This document shows, in pieces, positions 1-7,137 of a DNA stretch of 7,982 bases (positions are counted from its first letter, which is position 1; every line of letters begins with the position of its first letter). The position numbers and the translations under genes are program-made. Source of the stretch: Limisphaerales bacterium (GTDB lineage Bacteria > Verrucomicrobiota > Verrucomicrobiia > Limisphaerales > UBA11358); assembly GCA_003133815.1 (NCBI GenBank), contig PKZR01000182.1:1-7982 (forward strand). The letters run 5' to 3'. The notes beneath the pieces are model-generated. The model made no database searches, was not told the origin of the DNA, and was given only the letters and a program-made list of their open reading frames with translations.

Positions 1-1778
1 CGGGTGCTGACGGCGAAGTCGCACAAGTTCCAGACGAACGTGCCCCAGATGAACGGGCGCGCCTTCAACGCGGCCCAGGCGGTTTCGTGGACGATGGCCT
101 GCCATTCCTCGGGATGCCACTGGCCGTCGGGCTTGGGTTGTTTCGGATTGTCCTCGTGCTGGGTGGTGTTGGCGCCCGCGCCGTATTCGCTGATGCAGAT
201 GCCGCCCGATTTGCTGTCCATGCGGCGCTTGTCGAGCGATGAGCCGAAATCGTCCTTCGCGCCCCAGCCGCCATACCAGCCGGGATAAATGTTCCAGCCG
301 AGCAGGTCGGTAATCTTGTTCATCTCCGGCCGGTCGCTGATGCAGGTGGCCGCGATGGTGGGGCGCGTCGGGTCTTCGCCGTGCGCGACGTTCCTCAAGT
401 CCTGCAACTCGCGGTGCGGGTCGGGGGTGTTGGCGCGGATTTCGTTGAACAGGCTCCAGACGAAAATGGAGGGGTGGTTCACGTTCTGCCGGATGAGGTC
501 GAGCAACTGGTTGCGCGACGTGTCTTCGAATGCGGTCGAGGAATTGATTTCGTTGACCTGCGGGATTTCCGCCCAGACGAGGATGCCCGCCTTGTCGCAC
601 AGGCTGTAAAAATAATCGCTGTGCTGGTAGTGCGCGCAGCGGATGACGGTGGCGCCGATTTCCTTGAGGAGCGAAATGTCTTCGTCGAGGTCCGCCTCGG
701 AAACCGCCCAGCCTTCGTTGAAGCGGTCCTGATGCTTGTCCACGCCGTGCAGATGATACGGCTGGCCGTTCAGGAAAAATCCCTTGTCCGGGTCAACGGA
801 ATAATAACGCAGGCCGATTTGCTGCTCGACGGAATCAATCACCACGGTCGGAAGGTTTGTTTGCACATCAGCAAGCAAAATTTCTTTTGCCACCGGGTTC
901 ACCTCGCGCAGTTCCACAACGGCCTTGTAAAGATAAGGGTCCTTGCGGCCGTTCCACAGATGCGGCTGCGGCACGGTGACGCGCAGGGTGTAAGGCGCGG
1001 TGTCGCCGTGGGCGAGCGTGATTTTTTGCTCCGCGCCGGCGATGCGGTTGCCGTCGGCGTCAAACACCGTCGCCGTCAGCGTGCGCGACTGGCTTTTCTT
1101 GTCGGCGCTGGAGATTTGCGCCGTCACGTCCAGCACGGCCTGGGTCTGATTGACGCTCGTCTGCAACCACTCGACGCCGGGTGAGCCGTGATCGGTCAGC
1201 GTGAAATCTTCATCACCCGTCACAATCAGGTGAACCGGGCGATACAATCCGCCATACACCGAAAAATCGCCGCTCAACGGCGCGATGTCGGGAAACTTGG
1301 TGTTGTCCACGCGCACGGCGAGGAAGTTCGTGCCGCTGGCGGACAGGTTGGTCGTGATCTCAAAACAGAACGCGCCGAAGCCGCCGCGATGTTCGCCGAT
1401 TGACTTGCCGTTCAAATAAACGTCGGCCACCAGGCTCGCCGCCTCGAATTTCAGGAAATATCTTTTGCCGGATTCCGGCGCGACGTCCAGCTCGCGCCGA
1501 TACCAGCTCGGCCCGCGATAAAAATCTTTTCCCACCTGCGCCTGCTCCCAGCCCCAGTTGTGCGGGACGGAAACGGCCTGCCAGCTTGAATCAATCCAGT
1601 TCGCATCCGCCGGACTCATGGCCTGCCCGGACAAGGCGGCAGGGTCACCCTGCTGGAAGCGCCAGCCGGAATCGAGCCGCGTGTCGGTGCGCGGCGCGGC
1701 GCGCAGCGGGAGGATTGCAGCAAAGCAGAACGCGAGCAGCACGAGCGGTCGGATAAAATAATTATTTTTGAAGTTCAT
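1..1778 (-). CDS. GH2 family beta-galactosidase, exported; C-terminus cut off by the window edge
   Basis: Predicted exo-acting beta-galactosidase of glycoside hydrolase family 2, releasing terminal beta-linked galactose. The reading frame stays open from the ATG at 1778 to the left edge, giving 592 complete codons. Residues 1-27 look like a signal peptide: basic start, a hydrophobic run around LVLLAFCFAAILPL, then LRA before the cut. The sugar-binding jelly roll (about 34-195) contains YLNGKSIGEHRGGFGAF and VYGGLYRPVHL. An Ig-like domain (about 200-325) follows, then the TIM barrel from about 335, with HLHGVDKHQDR, RCAHYQHSDYF and VWAEIPQVNE. The acid/base is E446 in VWSLFNEI and the nucleophile E531 in ISEYGAG. 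Both are placed by family motif, and both are present. The end seen here, FIWGTFVWNLCDFA, is where the family barrel approaches its last strand, so barrel end and any C-terminal domains are missing. It lies 27 bp after the GH35 gene, probably in one operon. Family certain; beta-galactosidase favoured over beta-glucuronidase or beta-mannosidase by overall resemblance only. Confidence 0.93.
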   Translation of the reverse strand, partial: MNFKNNYFIRPLVLLAFCFAAILPLRAAPRTDTRLDSGWRFQQGDPAALSGQAMSPADANWIDSSWQAVSVPHNWGWEQAQVGKDFYRGPSWYRRELDVAPESGKRYFLKFEAASLVADVYLNGKSIGEHRGGFGAFCFEITTNLSASGTNFLAVRVDNTKFPDIAPLSGDFSVYGGLYRPVHLIVTGDEDFTLTDHGSPGVEWLQTSVNQTQAVLDVTAQISSADKKSQSRTLTATVFDADGNRIAGAEQKITLAHGDTAPYTLRVTVPQPHLWNGRKDPYLYKAVVELREVNPVAKEILLADVQTNLPTVVIDSVEQQIGLRYYSVDPDKGFFLNGQPYHLHGVDKHQDRFNEGWAVSEADLDEDISLLKEIGATVIRCAHYQHSDYFYSLCDKAGILVWAEIPQVNEINSSTAFEDTSRNQLLDLIRQNVNHPSIFVWSLFNEIRANTPDPHRELQDLRNVAHGEDPTRPTIAATCISDRPEMNKITDLLGWNIYPGWYGGWGAKDDFGSSLDKRRMDSKSGGICISEYGAGANTTQHEDNPKQPKPDGQWHPEEWQAIVHETAWAALKARPFIWGTFVWNLCDFAVST

Positions 1779-1805
1779 GGATATGATTTTAATTTTCGCG
1801 CGGAA

Positions 1806-4220
1806 TCATTTGCCGACCAGGTTGTCGCCGACATAAATCTGATAGTCCTTGATGCGCCCGCCGACGGTGTTGTCGCCCTGGCGCGGGAAATAGCGGAAAC
1901 CGGAAATGGTCTGCGGCTTGCCGAGGTCGAGGACGAGATAGTGAGGATGATCCGGCTGCGCGTTGCCCCATTGCGTGTGCCAGAAATTGGCGGTCTGGCC
2001 GTCAATTGCATTTTCCGCCGAGCCGTCCTCCTTGTCACGCTCCTCGCTGTCAACATAGGCGATGGTCCAGCCATCGTGGCTCAACGACTTGCCGTCGGTG
2101 CCGAGCAGATCCAGTTCGGCGATGGCGGCAAATTGTTTGCCGTCCTGCGCGTTTAGCGATTTGATGCAAAAATAACGGCCGGTGGCGGGCGCGGGCAATT
2201 TCACTTCCTGCATCGCGGAACCGGGCGCGAACGACGCGGTGAGAACCGGTGTTGCCGAATCCAGTTTCAACGTCGCCGCGGGACGACGCGACCTGGCGAA
2301 ATCTTTTTCGGGATGCAGTTCGTTGAGGATCGGCTTGGCGAGCCCGGCCACGACGGGTTTTTCCGGGCCGAGCAGATCGAGGATCAGGATTTCGTTTTTG
2401 CCAGCCTTCAGCCACGGGCCGGGGACATACATCGTTTCCGTCGGGCCGATGTCCCAATAACGTCCGAGGCAGTGACCGTTCACCCAGACGACGCCTTTGC
2501 CCCACGGACGCATATCCAAAAATGTGTCGCCGGGCTTTTCAATTTCTAAAGTCGCGCGCCAGAATGCCGGAGCCAACGCTTTGAGGTAGGCGGCATATGC
2601 GTTTGATTTGCCGCCCACACGGCCTTCGTAGTCAAAATTCGGAAATGGACGAAATTTTAAGTCTGCCAGCATTTTATCATCAAGCGGCAGATTAAAAATC
2701 TGCCAGCCGGGCAATTCAGTTCCGCCAAGTTTCACCGGTGCATGGATTCCTTTCTGGTCAAAAACTTCCTGGCCGAAATTCACATGGCCCACCGCCTCGA
2801 CGAGAATGTCGAGCGTCGCGGATTTTTCGCGAGCGGGCAGTTGCATTTTGTAACTGTTATTGCGCCGGTCAAAAATTCCAATGCGCTTGCCGTCGAGAAA
2901 AACAAAACCGTAATCATGAATACTCGCGGCTTCGAGCGTTTGTGCGGGGCCAGCGGGAATCGTGGTGCGATACACGATGCAGCCGTGACCCTGATCATAT
3001 TTATCCATCGTTTCCGGCGTAGCGTCAGCAATTGCATTAGGCAGGTTTGCGAAAATCTGCGCGTATCCCCCCGCTTCAACAGGCGCGATGGTGATGACGG
3101 CATTGGTCGGCGGAACGTCGGGAATTTTTTCGCCGGGCAGAAGATATTTTGAAAACAGTTCGCGCGTCTGGAAGAATTTTTCTGTCGGCCAGCCAGCCTC
3201 GCTGATGGGCGCGTCGTAATCGTAGCTGGAAGTGTCGGGCTTGAACGGCCGGTCCGCGCCCGACCAAAGTCCGAACGTCGAGCCGCCATGCGCCATGTAG
3301 ATGCTGAACGATTCGTCGCTTTTCAGCATGTATTCGAGGTCGGCAAGATATTGCGGCGTCTTGCCGAGATGATGCGGCGCGCCCCAGGTGTCGAACCAGC
3401 CGGGATAAAACTCGCCGCACATCAGCGGGCCTTGCGGAAGGATTTCGCGGAGCGCCCTGAACCCGGCGGCGGGGCCAGCCCCGAAATTCACGACGGGAAA
3501 AAGATTGGTGACGTAGGCCTTTTTCAAATCATAGGTCGGATTGCAGTCGAAGAGCGTCACATCAAAACCGGCATCGAGCATCGCCTGCCGCAGTTCGTCC
3601 ATGTATTGCGTGTCCCGGCCGAAAGAGCCGTATTCATTTTCGACCTGCACCATGAGGATCGGCCCTCCGTGCGTAATCTGGAGCGGGGCAAATTGTTTTG
3701 CGACTTCGTGCAAATAGTTGGTCGCGGCCTCCATGAAATGCGGGTCGCGCGTGCGGAGCTTGATGTCGTCGTATTTCAACAGCCACCAGGGCAGGCCGCC
3801 GCCGTCCCATTCGGCGCAGGCATACGGGCCGGGACGCAGAATCACCCACAATCCTTCCTCCTGCGCGATGCGGCAAAATTCCATGACGTCCGCCTGTCCG
3901 CTCCAGTCGAATTTTCCCGGCTGAAACTCGATCTGATTCCAAAAAAGATAGGCGCAGACGGTGTTCAAACCCATTGCCTTGGCCATTTGCAGGCGGTTGC
4001 GCCAATACTCGACTGGCACGCGTGCGGCGTGGACTTCGCCGCACCGGATTTGAAACCGCGCGCCGTCGAGCAAAAAATCATTCGTGCCGATGACGAAGGT
4101 ATGGGTTGCGTTTGTGTTCGCGCCGTCGGCGATTGCCAGCCGCACGGTCAGGGCAAGAAACAATGTGACGCAAAATGACAGGCGCTTCACGTGGTGAAGA
4201 AAATTAGCGGGAGAGTGCAT
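1806..4220 (-). CDS. GH35 beta-galactosidase with C-terminal discoidin-like module, exported
   Basis: Predicted retaining beta-galactosidase (GH35), 804 residues from the chosen ATG at 4220, ending in TGA. Residues 12-31 form a signal peptide, KRLSFCVTLFLALTVRLAIA, with an AIA cleavage site. The TIM barrel (about 45-355) has the family motifs RPGPYACAEWDGGGLPWWL, QVENEYGS with acid/base E196, and CGEFYPGWFDTWG with nucleophile E270; roles follow human GLB1. Beta-sandwich domains follow, including LVEAVGHVNFG and WGKGVVWVNGHCLGRYWDIG (about 571-590), typical of GH35. Residues about 651-804 resemble a discoidin/F5/8 type C sugar-binding module (AIDGQTANFWHTQW, LVLDLG, GFRYFPRQGDN, GGRIKDYQIYVG) with the two halves apparently swapped. 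The frame stays open upstream to a TTG at 4325, but ATG 4220 is preferred: it puts the signal peptide near the N-terminus and leaves room for the divergent promoter. A GTG at 4190 is another option that would start directly at the signal peptide. First gene of the left arm. Confidence 0.95.
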   Translation of the reverse strand: MHSPANFLHHVKRLSFCVTLFLALTVRLAIADGANTNATHTFVIGTNDFLLDGARFQIRCGEVHAARVPVEYWRNRLQMAKAMGLNTVCAYLFWNQIEFQPGKFDWSGQADVMEFCRIAQEEGLWVILRPGPYACAEWDGGGLPWWLLKYDDIKLRTRDPHFMEAATNYLHEVAKQFAPLQITHGGPILMVQVENEYGSFGRDTQYMDELRQAMLDAGFDVTLFDCNPTYDLKKAYVTNLFPVVNFGAGPAAGFRALREILPQGPLMCGEFYPGWFDTWGAPHHLGKTPQYLADLEYMLKSDESFSIYMAHGGSTFGLWSGADRPFKPDTSSYDYDAPISEAGWPTEKFFQTRELFSKYLLPGEKIPDVPPTNAVITIAPVEAGGYAQIFANLPNAIADATPETMDKYDQGHGCIVYRTTIPAGPAQTLEAASIHDYGFVFLDGKRIGIFDRRNNSYKMQLPAREKSATLDILVEAVGHVNFGQEVFDQKGIHAPVKLGGTELPGWQIFNLPLDDKMLADLKFRPFPNFDYEGRVGGKSNAYAAYLKALAPAFWRATLEIEKPGDTFLDMRPWGKGVVWVNGHCLGRYWDIGPTETMYVPGPWLKAGKNEILILDLLGPEKPVVAGLAKPILNELHPEKDFARSRRPAATLKLDSATPVLTASFAPGSAMQEVKLPAPATGRYFCIKSLNAQDGKQFAAIAELDLLGTDGKSLSHDGWTIAYVDSEERDKEDGSAENAIDGQTANFWHTQWGNAQPDHPHYLVLDLGKPQTISGFRYFPRQGDNTVGGRIKDYQIYVGDNLVGK

Positions 4221-4308
4221 GGGGATTATTATTTCCAATAGCCGGAAAACTGCAAGTCCCGCGTGCAACGTCAAAACGGGTTTTCTGAAAAATAAAACGA
4301 CGCCGGAC

Positions 4309-4325
4309 TTGAAAATGCGCTTCAA
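4309..4325. promoter_or_regulatory. Candidate operator 1, near-palindrome TTGAA-N7-TTCAA
   Basis: The 17-base site TTGAAAATGCGCTTCAA has perfect 5-base inverted arms around a GCG-containing core. It shares the pattern TTGAAA, then a GCG core, then TTCAA, with the second site 27 bp downstream. Inverted arms around a CG-containing centre are typical of LacI-type regulator sites, though other dimeric regulators bind similar sites. The regulator is not in this window and its identity is unknown. Confidence 0.45.
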
Positions 4326-4338
4326 TATTTGCTATTTG
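4309..4338 (+). promoter_or_regulatory. Candidate sigma-70-type promoter for the GH78 operon
   Basis: TTGAAA at 4309-4314 differs from the -35 consensus TTGACA by one base. With an 18-base spacer it is followed by TATTTG at 4333-4338, a modest -10 element; a 17-base spacing gives CTATTT. Transcription would then start near 4345, leaving a leader of about 17 bases before the ATG at 4362. The elements overlap both candidate operators, which would suit repression by a bound regulator. The -10 match is weak, so this is tentative. Confidence 0.3.
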
Positions 4339-4351
4339 AAAGGCGATTCAA
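4336..4351. promoter_or_regulatory. Candidate operator 2, near-palindrome TTGAA-N6-TTCAA
   Basis: The 16-base site TTGAAAGGCGATTCAA has the same 5-base inverted arms as the site at 4309 and a similar GCG-containing core, one base shorter. It ends 10 bases before the GH78 start codon, so a bound protein would block transcription or early elongation into that gene. The two sites lie on the same face-to-face orientation with starts 27 bp apart, about two and a half helical turns. Confidence 0.45.
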
Positions 4352-4361
4352 TGCAACTGCC

Positions 4362-7106
4362 ATGAAAAGAATTTCACCTGTCATTTTACTCGCCATGTTC
4401 ATGCTGGCGTTTTCCGCAAACGCCGCGCTGACGCCAGCAAATTTGCGCTGCGATTACGTGGTCAATCCGCTGGGAGTGGATTCGTCCAATCCGCGCCTCT
4501 TCTGGAAATTGGAAAGCAAGGAACGCGGGCAGATGCAGTCGGCCTATCAAATTCTCGTCGCGTCGTCGGAAACGAATCTTTGGAAGGACAACGGCGACTT
4601 GTGGGATAGCGGCAAAATTTCTTCCGGTGAAACAATTCAAATTCCCTACGCGGGTGCCCCGTTGAAATCATCGCAGCAGGTATTTTGGAAGGTCCGCTCG
4701 TGGGATGCTGCAGGAAAGGCTTCTGCATGGAGCGAAGGCGCGGCTTGGACGATGGGAGTTTTAGCGCCGGCTGATTGGCAGGCCAAATGGATCGGCGCGG
4801 CGGACACGAACATACCTTCGCTGCTTTTGCGACACGAATTTGTTGTGAAGCCGGGACTCAAACGCGCTCTCGTGAACATCTGCGGCCTTGGCCAATACGA
4901 ACTCACGCTCAACGGGAAAAAAATCGGCGACGATTTTCTTTCGCCCGGCTGGTCGAAATACGACAAGACCTGCCTTTATGACACGCTCGACATCACGGCG
5001 GATTTGCAGCGTGGCAAAAACGCCACCGGCATTGAACTTGGTAACGGCATGTATAATTTGCTCTCAACACGGTTCAAGCCGCCCGGCTACACGCCTTACA
5101 CTTTTGGCCCGCAGAAAGTCATTTCGCAAATCCGTCTGGAATATGCCAACGGCTCGGTCGAGACCGTTGGCACGGATGAAAGCTGGCGCGTCGCGCCCGG
5201 CCCGATCACCTCGGCTTCGATTTACAGTGGCGAAGATTTCGACGCGCGGCTGGTTCAAAACGGCTGGAACAAAATCAATTTCAACGATTCAAAATGGCCG
5301 TCCGCAATCGTCGTCAACGGACCGGGCGGAGAATTGCGGGGACTTTCCTGCGCCGCGCCGCCAATCCGGGAGTTTGAAATCCACAAGCCGGTTTTCTCGC
5401 GCACGATTACGAACGGCGATGCGATTTTCGACCTCGGCCAGAACGCCGCGCACGTCCCGAAAATTTCCGTAACTGGCCCGGCGGGCAGCCGTGTGCGCAT
5501 CATCCCGTCCGAACTCGGCGACGGTTTGGTGAGCGAAGGCTCGATGGGCGAGCAGCGCCGGAGCGTCATCTGGTGCGATTACACCAAGGCAACGGACGGC
5601 GTGGAAACGTGGTCGCCGAAGTTCTTCTACATCGGATGCCGTTATTTCGAGGTGAAATCTTTTCCGGCAAAAGGCGAAACCAAGCTGCCCGCCGTGAAAT
5701 CCATTGAGGGCGTAGTTGTCCAATCTTCCTCCGAACCCGTCGGCGAATTCGAAAGTTCCAACACATTGTTCAACCGCATCCGCAAGCTCGTCCTCTGGGC
5801 GCAGCGCAGTAACATGATGAGCGTGATGACTGACTGCCCGCAGCGCGAAAAGCGCGGCTGGCTCGAGGAAGACCATTTGAACGGTCCTGCGTTGCGCTAT
5901 GAAACCGACCTCGCACAGCTGTTCACCAAAGTGCTGAATGACATCGCCGACTCGCAGTTGTCCAACAATCTCGTGCCGACCACCGCGCCGGAATTTGCGG
6001 TTTTCCGCGACCGAAACCGCACAGCCAACGAGAGGAATAATTTTGGCGATTCGCCCGAATGGGCCAGCGCGTTCATTCTTGTGCCGTGGCAGCAATATGA
6101 ATTCGACGGTGATCTGAACCTGTTCCGCATTCATTACGACGCGATGAAAAATTATCTCGCCTACTACGGCAGCCGCGCGAGCAACAACATCGTCAATTAC
6201 GGTCTCGGCGACTGGTATGACATCGGGCCGAAGCCGCCCGGCGTCTCGCAGCTCACGCCCATCGCGCTCACGGCCACGGCATTTTATTTTCAGGACGCGG
6301 AGATTATGTCGCGCGCCGCCGCGTTGCTCGGCAAAGACGATGATGCGAAGCAGTTTTCCGATCTGGCGGAAAACATCCGTGTCGCCTTCAATGAAAAATT
6401 TTACAACACGACGAACCGTTTTTATGCGACGGATTCGCAGACGGCCAATGCCATCCCGCTCGTCATGGGAATTTGTGATCTGTCGAACCGCACCGACGTT
6501 CTCAATGCGATTGTCGCCGACGTGCGCAAACGCGGCAACGCGCTGACCGCCGGCGATGTAGGCTACTGCTACCTGCTCCGCGCGCTGGCCGAAGGTGGAC
6601 GCAGTGACGTGATTTTCGACATCAACAACCGGTCCGACAAACCGGGCTACGGCATGCAGCTTAAAAAGGGCGCGACCAGTTTGACCGAGGCGTGGGATGC
6701 CAATCCCGGCTCATCGCAAAATCATTTCATGCTCGGCCAGATTCAGGAATGGTTTTATCACGACCTCGCCGGAATCCAAAACGTACCGGACAGCGCAGGC
6801 TTCAAGAAAATCGTCATCAATCCGCAACCTGTTGGCGACGTGACCTGGACGAAAGCGAGTTTCAATTCCATCCACGGAAAAATAACAAGCGACTGGAAAC
6901 GCGCCGGTGGGAAACTCACGTTGAACGTGACTATTCCGGCGAACACGACGGCGACAATTTTCATTCCTACGACATCAGCCGATAGCGTGACAGAAGACGG
7001 CAAGCCTGCCTTGCAAAGCAGCGGCGTGAAATTTTTGCGCGAGGAAAGCGGTCATGTGATCTACGGAATCGACTCCGGCAACTATAAGTTTGAAGCCGCT
7101 GATTAA
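4362..7106 (+). CDS. GH78 family alpha-L-rhamnosidase, exported
   Basis: Predicted inverting alpha-L-rhamnosidase (GH78) that removes terminal alpha-linked L-rhamnose. It is 914 residues from ATG 4362 to TAA 7106. The signal peptide is residues 1-21 with an ANA cleavage site. Domains in order: an Fn3-like N-terminal domain (about 23-140, with LRCDYVVNPLGVD and FWKVRSWDA); the rhamnosidase N jelly roll (about 153-310, with GLGQYELTLNGKKIGDDFLSPGW and YSGEDFDARL); a concanavalin-like conserved domain (about 355-440); the six-hairpin catalytic barrel (about 450-800); and a C-terminal beta domain (about 805-900). The candidate general acid is E496 in DCPQREKRGWLEED and the general base E776 in GATSLTEAWD, placed by family motifs. 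The first motif is one residue shorter than the classical DCPQRDERLGW, a variant I believe is common in environmental GH78 proteins. Start chosen because it gives a canonical signal peptide; a TTG at 4329 would extend it by 11 residues. First gene of the right arm, 31 bp before the ThuA gene. Confidence 0.95.
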   Translation: MKRISPVILLAMFMLAFSANAALTPANLRCDYVVNPLGVDSSNPRLFWKLESKERGQMQSAYQILVASSETNLWKDNGDLWDSGKISSGETIQIPYAGAPLKSSQQVFWKVRSWDAAGKASAWSEGAAWTMGVLAPADWQAKWIGAADTNIPSLLLRHEFVVKPGLKRALVNICGLGQYELTLNGKKIGDDFLSPGWSKYDKTCLYDTLDITADLQRGKNATGIELGNGMYNLLSTRFKPPGYTPYTFGPQKVISQIRLEYANGSVETVGTDESWRVAPGPITSASIYSGEDFDARLVQNGWNKINFNDSKWPSAIVVNGPGGELRGLSCAAPPIREFEIHKPVFSRTITNGDAIFDLGQNAAHVPKISVTGPAGSRVRIIPSELGDGLVSEGSMGEQRRSVIWCDYTKATDGVETWSPKFFYIGCRYFEVKSFPAKGETKLPAVKSIEGVVVQSSSEPVGEFESSNTLFNRIRKLVLWAQRSNMMSVMTDCPQREKRGWLEEDHLNGPALRYETDLAQLFTKVLNDIADSQLSNNLVPTTAPEFAVFRDRNRTANERNNFGDSPEWASAFILVPWQQYEFDGDLNLFRIHYDAMKNYLAYYGSRASNNIVNYGLGDWYDIGPKPPGVSQLTPIALTATAFYFQDAEIMSRAAALLGKDDDAKQFSDLAENIRVAFNEKFYNTTNRFYATDSQTANAIPLVMGICDLSNRTDVLNAIVADVRKRGNALTAGDVGYCYLLRALAEGGRSDVIFDINNRSDKPGYGMQLKKGATSLTEAWDANPGSSQNHFMLGQIQEWFYHDLAGIQNVPDSAGFKKIVINPQPVGDVTWTKASFNSIHGKITSDWKRAGGKLTLNVTIPANTTATIFIPTTSADSVTEDGKPALQSSGVKFLREESGHVIYGIDSGNYKFEAAD

Positions 7107-7137
7107 GGCCGGAATTTGCCCGTAATTAAGAGTATCC

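Larger units (their letters stand above)
4221..4361. promoter_or_regulatory. Divergent intergenic region between the GH35 and GH78 genes
   Basis: These 141 bp separate two divergent genes that start at 4220 (minus) and 4362 (plus), so promoters for both arms should lie here. The region is more AT-rich than its surroundings, with runs such as TTTTCTGAAAAATAAAAC. Both reading frames can be extended into it from weak TTG codons (4329 on plus, 4325 on minus). Those extensions would place the start codons in the regulatory region and push the signal peptides inward, so I treat them as non-coding. The plus-side start has only a distant AAAGG and the minus-side start a distant TTGGAA, so ribosome binding is not Shine-Dalgarno-driven in an obvious way. 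Two tandem near-palindromes sit on the GH78 side. Confidence 0.7.

Noticed and set aside
277..288. Shared stretch CCAGCCGGGATAAA near 275-288 and again near 3396-3409
   Set aside because: In both genes it encodes the tryptophan-glycine-proline-tyrosine turn YPGW of the TIM barrel. It is a short coincidence of a common structural motif, not a repeat element.
381..1184. Open frame of 267 codons on the plus strand
   Set aside because: It lies fully antisense to the GH2 gene, whose domains and both catalytic glutamates are clear. Its translation is rich in Val, Arg and Ala with no recognisable motif, as expected for the shadow of a GC-rich gene.
1789..1971. Possible frameshifted remnant completing the GH35 discoidin domain
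   Set aside because: The frames after the stop at 1806 do not encode the missing discoidin strands, and the next gene starts 27 bp later. The missing strands appear earlier in the same protein, so a permuted module explains it better than a frameshift.
3288..4178. Open frame of 296 codons on the plus strand
   Set aside because: It is antisense to the GH35 catalytic barrel, whose motifs are unmistakable. It has no recognisable domain and is explained by third-position GC bias.
5289..6134. Open frame of 281 codons on the minus strand
   Set aside because: It is antisense to the GH78 gene across its catalytic motif region. It has no independent coding evidence.
7107..7137. Possible terminator between the GH78 and ThuA genes
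   Set aside because: The 31-bp gap has no stable inverted repeat followed by a T run. The genes are more likely co-transcribed.
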